NCBI RefSeq assembly: GCF_032154225.1
Contig: NZ_JALDYF010000001.1
Span: forward strand, 682,001 to 746,000
Length of the DNA stretch: 64,000 nt
Origin: Psychrobacillus sp032154225
GTDB lineage: Bacteria > Bacillota > Bacilli > Bacillales_A > Planococcaceae
Direction: 5' to 3'
The notes under the pieces were generated by a model. The model was not told the DNA's origin. It made no database searches and saw only the letters and a program-made list of their open reading frames with translations. Below are positions 44,677 through 52,617 of this stretch, piece by piece (position 1 is the stretch's first letter; each line of letters opens with the position of its first letter). The position numbers were made by a program, and so were the translations under genes.

Positions 44677-45906
44677 TTAAACATCTTTTTTGATAAAATA
44701 GTTCGTTTTTGTCATTTCTAATGTTTGGATGAACAATTCAGCTTTAGAAGATTCGATTGACTGACCTCCGTACCTCACTGTTTCATAAATACAAAAAAAC
44801 TGTTCGTCGACAGACCAATCCATTTTTCCAAACCACTCTCGAACTGTTTCGCTTTTTGCTCGTTCGAATCCTACTGTTTTCGCTTCCTGTTCAAATTGTA
44901 TATATTGCTCTCTCAATAAAGAGGTTTCAACTTCATAAAAAGATGGGTCCGGTTGTTTCTTTTCTTTTTCTGCCGTAATTATTGCTTCACGTTCGTATTG
45001 TATATTACTTAACTCTACCTGAAAGTTTTCTCGTTTTCTTTTCATTATTAGCACGATTAAAACAATTAAGACGACAGCAATTAGTGCAAATACAAGCCAT
45101 TCAAAAGGAAAGTTAACTGCGCCTCCTTCCGAAATAGTATCCCTTTGCTCAATTTCAGATGATTGTCCTACGGGCACTCGATCTCCAAGTTCTACTTGTT
45201 GAATACTTAATCCATTTACAACAGCCATTAAATATTCAATGAGTGGTCCAAATGGAATGATCAATACTCCTACAACCAATTCAATGAGCACATCAAATAG
45301 TTCACGAATATCATCAATAACGATATAAACAATCCAACTTAACGAAAATAGTGCAAAAACACCTGCCAAATATCCCGAAAATAATTTCAGCATAGACGAT
45401 TTGCTTGAACTCATACGAATCGTAAACATCCGTATGCCAGCAAAAAACAAAACTCCACTAACTAAAAGTATAAAAAGTGGCGCACTATAATCTTCATACC
45501 TCATGAAAAAAAGAAAAAAATACACACATAGAAAAGTAGCAAAAAGAAGTAATGTAAAACCGCTATCAAGCTCCACTTCATTTTGCACAGTATTATATCT
45601 TACATACGCACGCCAATTTGATACACCCAATAAAATGATATAAAGCAAAAAAGAAGCGTCCACACTAAATAGTAAAAAGAGAATAACTGCTGGTACAATG
45701 AATGCGATGAAAATATTTGGTCCCATTTTGCTATAAATCACTTGCAGCAAAATGGTGATGACTATTTGCAAAGCAATCCAAACAAATGGCAATGACATAG
45801 TTGTTTCATGCTGAAATACGACGAGTACTAGTGCAATAATCCATATATCTTGTAAATAGTTACCAAATGATTGTATTTGTACATGTATAGAGCGAGTATC
45901 ATTCAT
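44677..45906 (-). CDS. Multi-spanning membrane protein, YebA position, no transglutaminase core
   Basis: Membrane protein of 409 residues with about nine hydrophobic segments, the last near 270-290, and a cytoplasmic C-terminal tail resembling DUF4129 (AKSETVREWFGKM ... CIYETVRYGG). In the common MoxR-DUF58 operon the third gene encodes a TgpA/YebA-type protein with an extracellular transglutaminase domain. Here the membrane part and the DUF4129-like tail are present but the transglutaminase Cys-His-Asp region is missing. It overlaps the DUF58 gene by 8 bp. Confidence 0.75.
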   Translation of the reverse strand: MNDTRSIHVQIQSFGNYLQDIWIIALVLVVFQHETTMSLPFVWIALQIVITILLQVIYSKMGPNIFIAFIVPAVILFLLFSVDASFLLYIILLGVSNWRAYVRYNTVQNEVELDSGFTLLLFATFLCVYFFLFFMRYEDYSAPLFILLVSGVLFFAGIRMFTIRMSSSKSSMLKLFSGYLAGVFALFSLSWIVYIVIDDIRELFDVLIELVVGVLIIPFGPLIEYLMAVVNGLSIQQVELGDRVPVGQSSEIEQRDTISEGGAVNFPFEWLVFALIAVVLIVLIVLIMKRKRENFQVELSNIQYEREAIITAEKEKKQPDPSFYEVETSLLREQYIQFEQEAKTVGFERAKSETVREWFGKMDWSVDEQFFCIYETVRYGGQSIESSKAELFIQTLEMTKTNYFIKKDV

Positions 45907-47059
45907 CTCTATTATTCCCTCCTTGTTGCACTTCAGAGCGATACATAACGTTCGTACGCTCCTCCCAGTGCTGAAGTAAGGGTTTATATTGCTCTAGACG
46001 ATGTGTCATAATATGAATGGCAACAGGCAGGTCCTCATGCGACTCTAAGTACGTAATAATTTTCTCGAAAGGTATGAAACTATCATTTTTCGATAAAATA
46101 GAAAGAAGCTCTAACGCCTTTATACGATGTGCATCTCCACTTCCAGATGGCAGAAAGACAAACGGCGTCTTACCAAACGTGCGTATATTAATCGCGAATG
46201 CGAAAGGAATATTTTGTTTATAACAAGCATCTATATGCGAAGCTAGCCATTCAATTTTATCCTCAAAGTCCGCAACAACACTATACTTTTCCACAACATT
46301 TACGACGAACAATACAGAAACATTTGCCACTTTTGTAAACACCTTTGTTTGTAGCTGCTGCATTTTTGCACTAGCCTTCCAATGAATATGATGAAATTGA
46401 TCTCCTGGAACATATTCTCTTGTTCCAATCGGGAAAAAAGGATCGTCGAAAAGAGATGAAGACAACTCTAAATCTCCTTGCTTAAATTTTGATGGAAGAA
46501 GCGTTTCTTGCATTTTATTAATCTGTGGAAATACAATTGCATCCACTAGAATAAGGCGTTGATAATGTAAAATAACAGAGCCTGCCGTTAAAGGATGTGG
46601 TATTTGTACTTCTAATTCCTTTATTTTCGAAATGCCCCGTTGAACTCCTTCAATTGGAACTTTCACCGTTATTCTTTTTTTATAGCCAATAGACAGTGGA
46701 ATGCGAATCTCGTGTAAATGAGTTGTATTTACTTGCGTCCCGATTGGTGCAACGGCAGTTTGAAAAGCAATGATTACGCGGCTATTCCATATTGGTAAGC
46801 CTTTATTTTCGAAAGTAAGTTCAAAAAAATTAGCAGAACCTTTCATTAAACGAACTCTTTTCTTTACGTTCACTAATTCCAGCTTTTTTCCGACATTCCG
46901 ATAATAATAAACTTGCATAAATCCGACCATTAACAATAAAAAAATAACAGCAACAAATACATACTGCTTTAAAAGTACGCTTATCAAAAAAGAAACGACG
47001 AGTAGTTGAACGTACATTTTCGTGTTTCTCATTCCAAAATCTTGCCGAGACCAAATCAT
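45899..47059 (-). CDS. Membrane-anchored DUF58 protein (YeaD-like)
   Basis: Protein of 386 residues with two hydrophobic segments near the N-terminus (about 15-45), then a beta-rich section and the DUF58 core DDPFFPIGTREYVPGDQFHH followed by IHWKASAK. It overlaps the MoxR gene by one base. It differs from the soluble DUF58 protein of the first operon by its membrane anchor and extra domain, matching the YeaD type. Confidence 0.85.
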   Translation of the reverse strand: MIWSRQDFGMRNTKMYVQLLVVSFLISVLLKQYVFVAVIFLLLMVGFMQVYYYRNVGKKLELVNVKKRVRLMKGSANFFELTFENKGLPIWNSRVIIAFQTAVAPIGTQVNTTHLHEIRIPLSIGYKKRITVKVPIEGVQRGISKIKELEVQIPHPLTAGSVILHYQRLILVDAIVFPQINKMQETLLPSKFKQGDLELSSSLFDDPFFPIGTREYVPGDQFHHIHWKASAKMQQLQTKVFTKVANVSVLFVVNVVEKYSVVADFEDKIEWLASHIDACYKQNIPFAFAINIRTFGKTPFVFLPSGSGDAHRIKALELLSILSKNDSFIPFEKIITYLESHEDLPVAIHIMTHRLEQYKPLLQHWEERTNVMYRSEVQQGGNNRDE

Positions 47060-48000
47060 TAAACACTCGCCTCTACTGGCGCTTCAATCGAATCTACTAT
47101 TTCTTTCATAACTTCCGAAAGCTCATGAATAAGCATTCCTTCAGAAGACAGCTTCATACGATGCAAAGATACTGGCCCCACCACTTTCTTCACATCATCT
47201 GGCGTTATATATGTTCTATTGTTTATAAAAGCACTTGCTTTAGCCGCTTGTAACAACGCGAGTGATGCTCTGCTACTGAGCCCAAGCTCTATGTATGGAT
47301 GATTTCTCGTTTCATGCACAATCCGAATAATATACGTCATAATATCATCATGAACCTGTACATCTTTCACTTGCTCCGACCATTGTTGCACTTCTTCTAA
47401 AGTAACAATTGGAGTCGTTTTCACTTCCCCAGGAGAACGACCGAATTCTTTTAATATAATTCTTTCTTCTTCCATGGAAGGATAGTCTATTGTTAATTTA
47501 AATAAAAAACGATCTAGTTGCGCAGCTGGTAAAGGGAATGTCCCTTGCTGAGATTCTACTGGATTTTGCGTTGCAATAACCATAAAAGGAGTTGGCAGTT
47601 TAATCGTTTCTCCGTCAATCGTTACTTGTTTCTCTTCCATCGCTTCTAGTAAGCTCGATTGCGTTCTTGGTGTAGCTCGGTTAATCTCATCCGCTAAAAG
47701 TATATTGCTCATAACAGGTCCAACTCGTAAAATAAATTCTTGCTGTCGTGGATGAAAAAAGCTGATTCCTGTTACATCTGAAGGCAGTACATCGGGTGTA
47801 AATTGCAATCGTTTAAATTCCCCTTGAATCGCTTCTGCAAACGTCTTTGCCATCATTGTTTTTCCTGAACCAGGTACACTTTCAAGTAATACATGACTTT
47901 GAACTAATAACCCCATTAACATTAATTCGATTTCTTTCTCTCTACCAATAATCGATTTATTCAATTCTTCTTGAAGTAATTTTAATTTTTGCATGAACAT
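47059..48000 (-). CDS. MoxR-family AAA+ ATPase (YeaC-like)
   Basis: AAA+ ATPase of 313 residues. Walker A SVPGSGKT is at 41-48, Walker B LLADEINRATPRTQ, sensor 1 ATQNPVE, and the QLDRF segment. It is paired with the DUF58 gene that follows, as in the B. subtilis yeaC-yeaD-yebA set. A Spo0E-like gene lies 17 bp upstream on the same strand. It is a clear paralogue of the MoxR protein at 29.4-30.4 kb. Confidence 0.92.
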   Translation of the reverse strand: MFMQKLKLLQEELNKSIIGREKEIELMLMGLLVQSHVLLESVPGSGKTMMAKTFAEAIQGEFKRLQFTPDVLPSDVTGISFFHPRQQEFILRVGPVMSNILLADEINRATPRTQSSLLEAMEEKQVTIDGETIKLPTPFMVIATQNPVESQQGTFPLPAAQLDRFLFKLTIDYPSMEEERIILKEFGRSPGEVKTTPIVTLEEVQQWSEQVKDVQVHDDIMTYIIRIVHETRNHPYIELGLSSRASLALLQAAKASAFINNRTYITPDDVKKVVGPVSLHRMKLSSEGMLIHELSEVMKEIVDSIEAPVEASV

Positions 48001-48017
48001 ATTCCCCTTTTTGATCG

Positions 48018-48179
48018 TTAAACGTCTCTGTCATCCTCTAAAAATTGAAATTCATTTAATAGTGTATCTAATTCCGTACTTAAACAAATAGTCTTTTGAT
48101 CTAAAACTCCATTTTCTAATGCAGATTGAATCATTTTTTCCCTTGTACTCTCCACTCGCCTCAAAAGCGATTCCAGCAT
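48018..48179 (-). CDS. Spo0E-like aspartyl-phosphatase, 53 residues
   Basis: Short gene read directly from the sequence. The product is two short helices joined by a turn, with the family signature SxxLD (CLSTELDTLLNEF). Spo0E-type proteins dephosphorylate Spo0A~P and so delay sporulation. The N-terminal helix starts MLESLLRRVESTREKM. GGGGGCGGA lies about 5 bp before the ATG. It ends 17 bp before the YeaC-like gene, so it is probably the first gene of that operon. Confidence 0.8.
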   Translation of the reverse strand: MLESLLRRVESTREKMIQSALENGVLDQKTICLSTELDTLLNEFQFLEDDRDV

Positions 48180-48271
48180 ACTATCCGCCCCCACACATTA
48201 AATGCTTTCCATTTAGTATACATTTTATTTTCCTTATTTAATCATATTTATTATCGACAAAAGACGACAAA

Positions 48272-48460
48272 CTAGCTTCTTTCGACACTTAAATATGTAT
48301 AAATAACATGTCCTCCTTGTGCCGCACTTCCAGAAAAGTGTTTAAAATCCTGTCTTTTGATCAATACTTCTCTAAATGCAAGAAAGTCATTTTTCGACAC
48401 TTCCAATGATTGTATGTCACCATTTTGTAATAAGTTTAATTTTTCTTCAAATGAATTCAT
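48272..48460 (-). CDS. Small conserved-looking protein of unknown function
   Basis: A 62-residue protein starting MNSFEEKLNLLQNGDI with a C-terminal half rich in aromatic and basic residues (FLAFREVLIKRQDFKHFSG, GGHVIYTYL). ATG 48460 is preferred because GAAGTGAT lies upstream; an ATG eight codons earlier is in frame. I do not recognise a named family. It is divergent from ykvS, and the gap between them (about 115 bp) carries both upstream regions. Confidence 0.65.
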   Translation of the reverse strand: MNSFEEKLNLLQNGDIQSLEVSKNDFLAFREVLIKRQDFKHFSGSAAQGGHVIYTYLSVERS

Positions 48461-48574
48461 CCGAATCACTTCTTTCTTTTTCAAAAATGTATTTCTTGTA
48501 GTTAAAATACTTTACGTAGACCTTTTTTTAAGGCAAACTGTATTGTATCAAGTTCTTAAAGGGAGGGGTCATCT

Positions 48575-48763
48575 ATGCAAATTGCAGAGATAGGTAATAT
48601 TATTGAGTTTAAAGATGGTCTTCAAGGTATAGTTGAAAAAGTTTATGATAATTCGGTTATCGTTAATTTGACTTACATGGAAAATTTCGAAGAATTAGCT
48701 ATGGAAGAAAAAACCGTTATTAATCATAAGCATTATAGAATATTATATAGCAATGTAGAATAA
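48575..48763 (+). CDS. ykvS: YkvS-like DUF2187 protein
   Basis: A 62-residue protein of the DUF2187 family with a KOW-like beta fold (IGNIIEFKDGLQGIVEKVYD, NSVIVNLT) and the family ending VINHKHYRIL. GGGAGGGG lies before the ATG. The function is unknown. It is monocistronic with its own terminator. Confidence 0.88.
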   Translation: MQIAEIGNIIEFKDGLQGIVEKVYDNSVIVNLTYMENFEELAMEEKTVINHKHYRILYSNVE

Positions 48764-48771
48764 ACGTCATT

Positions 48772-48803
48772 CCGTTCTTCTCATAATAGAAGAACGGTTT
48801 TTT
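48772..48803 (+). terminator. Terminator of ykvS
   Basis: CCGTTCTTCT and AGAAGAACGG form a 10-bp perfect stem with a 6-nt loop and TTTTTT. Confidence 0.92.
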
Positions 48804-48880
48804 ACTTAATTTACTTATCTCTGTGGATGTTGGATATAAGCCATTGAGAATTTGATAAAATTATTAGGATGTGCTTTTTT

Positions 48881-49492
48881 ATGAATCGACAATCACCCAA
48901 CTGGTTACTAATCCCAGCATTATTAACTGCTTATGCACTTACTTGGGTAACTTTTTCAAACGAAAAAGTTTTTTGGTATTTTTACACTTTTACGATCCTT
49001 TTTCTCATGTCATTAGTGTTCTATTACGCTAAAATTGAAGATAAGGTAAAAACTTTAGAGTATCTGTTATATGGAATCGCCTTTGGAATACTCCTATATG
49101 GAGTACTTGCAGCGGGATATAAAGCGTTAGAGCTTGTTCCTAGCTTTTCTACAACTACTGTAGATCGCTTTTTCCAAAAGTTTGGTCCTACATCACTTTG
49201 GAACTACTTATTACTAGTGTTTATAATAGCGCCTGGAGAAGAATTATTTTGGCGGGGTTTCATTCAGCAACAGTTAAAACGCTGGCTTTCGCCTTTTTAT
49301 GCTATTGTTGCAAGTTCCATGTTATTTGGCCTTTCGTTACTTTTTAGTGGTTTTTGGTTAGGTATGCTTGGAGCTTTCGTTATCGGCCTTATTTTGGGTG
49401 CTTTATACGAGTGGAAGAAAAGTATGCCACTTATCATCTTGGCCCATATTACAATGATTGTCTTACTATTTTTAGTGCTACCATTTACGTGA
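48881..49492 (+). CDS. CPBP-family intramembrane protease homologue, degenerate motif 2
   Basis: Membrane protein of about 203 residues with seven to eight hydrophobic segments. Motif 1 (EELFWRG, the Glu-Glu-x3-Arg site) and motif 3 (LAHITM) of the CAAX-protease/bacteriocin-processing family are present. The motif 2 His (usually FGLxH) is replaced: the sequence reads LFGLSLLFSG. It may be catalytically impaired or use another His. I start at ATG 48881; an ATG four codons earlier lies too close to its AGGA site. Confidence 0.8.
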   Translation: MNRQSPNWLLIPALLTAYALTWVTFSNEKVFWYFYTFTILFLMSLVFYYAKIEDKVKTLEYLLYGIAFGILLYGVLAAGYKALELVPSFSTTTVDRFFQKFGPTSLWNYLLLVFIIAPGEELFWRGFIQQQLKRWLSPFYAIVASSMLFGLSLLFSGFWLGMLGAFVIGLILGALYEWKKSMPLIILAHITMIVLLFLVLPFT

Positions 49493-49540
49493 AACCTTTA
49501 CCTGTACATCTCGTCTATTTTACAAAGGAGCTGAACTGCA

Positions 49541-50122
49541 ATGAAAAAAATAACTTCTTGGTTATCCATTTTGTTACTGACAGGAATACTAGCAGCATGT
49601 AATACAACAACAGGATCAGAAAATACTTCTTCCGAGCAGCCACCTGATACAGAAGTAAGTGAAACAACTTCTGGTAATACTTCTGAAACGCTTGAAGGCA
49701 CATTAGTTGAAAGTGATAGTCAAAATTATTCTATTACTGTCGTAGATGGCTTTGAATTAACTGGCGAAGAACCAAACAAAGATATGCTTATGTATACAGC
49801 AAATAATCAACAATCGATGCGTATTGAAACTTTTGATATAAGTGAAGTAAATATAAGTGATATTACAAGTGATGTATTGGCTGGAATTGAAGCTTCTAAT
49901 GAGCAAGAAGAAGCTGTTGAGATTACAGATGAAGTTTTACTTCCGAGTGGGGAAGGCATTGTAGACGTAAAAGGTTTCCAAATCAAAACTAATGATGGGA
50001 ATGTTTCAGGATACGCTTATGAAAAAGGAGACTTAATCGTGAAGTTGACGATTTTCGACCTAACAAAAGAACCATTAACAAAAACGTTTATACAAATGGC
50101 AGAAACGATTAGTTCTAAGTAA
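49541..50122 (+). CDS. Putative lipoprotein, function unknown
   Basis: Secreted lipoprotein of 193 residues: signal peptide with lipobox LAAC (Cys20), a Ser/Thr/Glu-rich linker to about residue 55, then a compact mixed domain (SQNYSITVVDGFELTGEE ... KLTIFDLTKE). AAAGGAGC lies before the ATG. No family name can be given; the folded part resembles small extracellular PsbP/Mog1-like sheets, but this is only an impression. Strong terminator downstream. Confidence 0.8.
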   Translation: MKKITSWLSILLLTGILAACNTTTGSENTSSEQPPDTEVSETTSGNTSETLEGTLVESDSQNYSITVVDGFELTGEEPNKDMLMYTANNQQSMRIETFDISEVNISDITSDVLAGIEASNEQEEAVEITDEVLLPSGEGIVDVKGFQIKTNDGNVSGYAYEKGDLIVKLTIFDLTKEPLTKTFIQMAETISSK

Positions 50123-50124
50123 TA

Positions 50125-50168
50125 AAAAACGTGCTGTAAGTAGATTTCTACTTACAGCACGTTTTTTT
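50125..50168 (+). terminator. Terminator of the lipoprotein gene
   Basis: ACGTGCTGTAAGTAG and CTACTTACAGCACGT form a 15-bp stem with a 4-nt loop, with A-run before and T-run after. Confidence 0.95.
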
Positions 50169-50190
50169 ATTGTTTATCAGCAAACCGTTT

Positions 50191-50768
50191 ATTTCCACTG
50201 AGATTTTCTCTACAGGGGTGGACGCTTTTCCCGCTGGAGTCGCCACCCCTTTCACTCCAATCTAATGGAGAATGCTCCTGCGATTACTCGTCGCAAAAAA
50301 GAATGCTCCTGCGATTACTCGTCGCAAAAAAGAATGCTCCTTATTTAAAATTGAAAATGAACGGGAAATGAGAAACTAAAAGTATATAACAAGTGCAACT
50401 TGCAAGATGAAATATCACATATTTTATAAATGGGCTGCCGTGATTACTAACCTATATAAATTGCGTAATACTTATTACCTAACGCAGGAAAGATATAATA
50501 GCTGTTCGTTAAAAAGGTCTATTTTGCTCGACATTCTTCTTGCAAAAATAAGGCTTTCATTCTAACTAAATAACTTGCCCTAATGGATTAAAGCGAAAGG
50601 GAGGCGACTCCTGTGTGATTAAGCGGGATAAGTGAGACCCCGCGGTGGCGCTAAACTTAGTTTTGCGACGAGTAACCGCAGGAGCACGAGCGACCGAGGA
50701 GGCTCACCGCCCGCCCCATGGAAAGCATCCTCCCTGCAGCTTAAATCCTAGCGGAAGCTCTCTACTAC
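50191..50768. repeat. GC-rich inverted-arm repeat, family 2, element I
   Basis: Same plan as element G: a reverse left arm (about 50191-50265), an AT-rich centre with TATAATAGCTGTTCGTTAA (about 50490) and GGTCTATTTTGCTCG, and a forward right arm (about 50585-50765). The left arm is shorter than in G. It is followed by two full and one partial copy of a 31-bp unit. The right arm carries the 22-nt module at 50665-50686, absent from the same place in G. It fills the convergent gap between the lipoprotein gene and mhqR. Confidence 0.82.
50273..50340 (-). repeat. 31-bp mini-repeat in tandem
   Basis: Two complete units starting at 50273 and 50304 and the first 6 bp of a third at 50335. On the minus strand each unit reads TTTGCGACGAGTAATCGCAG within a 31-bp period. 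The same 31-bp sequence is inserted once in repeat copy E. Confidence 0.9.
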
Positions 50769-50800
50769 GACGTGCTCTATTATATTTCTATTCTTTTATT

Positions 50801-50832
50801 CAACAAAAAATCCCTGCGACTTTTCACAGGGA
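50801..50832 (-). terminator. Terminator of mhqR
   Basis: CCCTG...CAGGG with a 10-nt loop, then ATTTTTTG on the minus strand, 20 bp past the stop. Confidence 0.75.
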
Positions 50833-50852
50833 AATCGTAGATAATTATTTCA

Positions 50853-51299
50853 TTAATAAGAAAGATCTTTTATCGACAAGCCTAGCTTTTTCACAAGCTC
50901 TATTGCTTGTAGCTTCTCTTCTTCTGAAAGTGCACCCATCAACTCAACTAATTGTTCCTCATGCTTAGGAAACATTACATCCATAAATGCAGTTCCTTCT
51001 TTTGTAATCTCCGCATAAGTAACACGTCGATCCGAATCACTCGAAACCCTACTAATATATCCTCTGCCTTCTAACTTATCTACTACATATGTAATAGACC
51101 CGCTTGCCAACAGAATTTTATTGCCGATTTTTTGAAGAGGCTGTTTACCTTTGTGATATAAAAGTTCTAGCACAGCAAACTCTGTTGGATTCAAACCATT
51201 TTCTTGAAAAAATTGAAACGTACATTCATGAATTACTTTATGAGCACGCGACAATACAATAAATAGTTTCAATGCATTGCTCGATTGTTCATTTGTCAT
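50853..51299 (-). CDS. mhqR: MarR-family repressor MhqR
   Basis: Winged-helix regulator of 148 residues closely resembling B. subtilis MhqR (YkvE), a repressor of quinone and azo-compound detoxification genes. It matches in LKLFIVLSRAHK, GLNPTEFAVLELLYHKGKQP and KILLASGSITYVVDKLEGRG. No mhq dioxygenase or azoreductase gene is in the window, so its targets lie elsewhere. It lies 74 bp downstream of the kinase gene on the same strand. Confidence 0.9.
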   Translation of the reverse strand: MTNEQSSNALKLFIVLSRAHKVIHECTFQFFQENGLNPTEFAVLELLYHKGKQPLQKIGNKILLASGSITYVVDKLEGRGYISRVSSDSDRRVTYAEITKEGTAFMDVMFPKHEEQLVELMGALSEEEKLQAIELVKKLGLSIKDLSY

Positions 51300-51372
51300 T
51301 CCTCGTCATCCTCACCTATTGAATACATTACCTACCATTATATATGGGATATCATTATATTGTCAAAATAGG

Positions 51373-52443
51373 TTAATATCCAATCTCTGTAGGAATAATA
51401 TATTTAAAGGTAGTACCTTGTCCAATTGCACTCTCCACTTCAATTGTGCCATTATGCTTTTCAATTACATCCTTTGCATGTGACAAACCAAGTCCTGTCC
51501 CAGCAGATTTCGTCGTAAAAAAAGGATTGAATATTTTCTTTAAATTGTCCTGATCGATTCCACAACCTTGATCTTCAATTGAAATAGTAACGTAATTAGC
51601 TACTAAGTCGTTTATAAGTATGTTAATGGTTCCGCCATTAGGCATAACTTCTATTGCATTTTTTATAGAATTCATAAACACTTGCTTCAACAAACTTCGA
51701 TCAGCAACTATTTTACATGCACTTGTGATATTAATTTGAATAATAAGTTCAATTCGTTGCATTAATGCTTGTGGTGCCATAAAATTAGCTACTTCTGTAA
51801 CTAAATCTTGCACATCGAAATACGTATATTTATATTCTGTCGGTTTGGAAACTTCCAAAAACTCCGTTAGTATTTCTTCCATCCGTTTTATTTCATCATC
51901 AATGACAGATAAGTATCTTCTACTATCTTCTGTTGCGGTCTTGTATAATAGTTGAGTGAAACCTTTTAATGAAGTCATTGGGTTTCGGATTTCATGTGCA
52001 ATACTCGCTGCAAGTTGACCAAGTGTGCTTAATGACTCCGTATGGTCTAATCGTTGTTTTAAATGCACTTTTTCCGATTCATCTTCGACAACTGTTAAAT
52101 ACACATTCGCATCTTTTTGTTTGGAAACACGGATATAGATATATCTTGGTTCTCCAAGGAATGTTTGCATTTCGCATTTAAATTCTGCTTCGCCATGGTG
52201 AATCAATTCTTTTAAAAATTCTTTCTTACTTGTGAATGAAGTCCCTTTAAATAACTCAATAATACTTAATACATTCATACCAATTAATTCGGTTCTGTTG
52301 ATTTGAAATATTTCTTCTATTTGGGAATTTACTTCTAAGATTTCACCTTTACCATTTAAGAAGATAAGTCCACTTGAAAAAAGTTGAAAGACATGTTCAA
52401 ATTTTTGCTTATACTCATATTCCACTAGCACAAACGTCACCAA
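51373..52443 (-). CDS. PAS sensor histidine kinase, KinE-like
   Basis: Soluble histidine kinase. A PAS domain (about residues 15-120) is followed by HisKA with GQLAASIAHEIRNPMTSLKG (H-box) and an ATPase domain with N-box FMNSIKNAIEVM, G1 DQGCGID and G2 GTGLGLSHA. The layout and H-box are typical of orphan sporulation kinases that feed phosphate to Spo0F, and no response regulator gene is adjacent. The start is uncertain: AAAGGTGAT best fits TTG 52443 or GTG 52440, while the ATG at 52452 overlaps that site and the frame remains open to 52485. Confidence 0.88.
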   Translation of the reverse strand: MVTFVLVEYEYKQKFEHVFQLFSSGLIFLNGKGEILEVNSQIEEIFQINRTELIGMNVLSIIELFKGTSFTSKKEFLKELIHHGEAEFKCEMQTFLGEPRYIYIRVSKQKDANVYLTVVEDESEKVHLKQRLDHTESLSTLGQLAASIAHEIRNPMTSLKGFTQLLYKTATEDSRRYLSVIDDEIKRMEEILTEFLEVSKPTEYKYTYFDVQDLVTEVANFMAPQALMQRIELIIQINITSACKIVADRSLLKQVFMNSIKNAIEVMPNGGTINILINDLVANYVTISIEDQGCGIDQDNLKKIFNPFFTTKSAGTGLGLSHAKDVIEKHNGTIEVESAIGQGTTFKYIIPTEIGY

Positions 52444-52561
52444 ACCTCTCATCACCTTTGAATATAAAAAATAACAATAAATCAACCTTTTATTTAATAT
52501 TTCTATTAATTCTGATTATTTCATAACATTTTCAATAAGGAAATAATCATATTTACCTATA

Positions 52562-52590
52562 TTGTCGACAATGAACATACTTGATACAAT
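52562..52590 (+). promoter_or_regulatory. Promoter of the radical SAM gene with overlapping palindrome
   Basis: TTGTCG, a 17-bp spacer and TACAAT. A perfect 12-bp palindrome ATTGTCGACAAT (52561-52572) covers the -35 and could be an operator. It also resembles a Spo0A box core (TGTCGA). Confidence 0.55.
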
Positions 52591-52617
52591 ATATACTAGA
52601 AAAAGGAGCTATAAAAA

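Noticed and set aside
44634..44720. Short plus-strand ORF after AAAAAGGGGGAAATGAGAATG
   Set aside because: It reads 28 codons antisense into the end of the YebA-position gene, with no promoter or conservation evidence; a good Shine-Dalgarno-like run alone is not enough.
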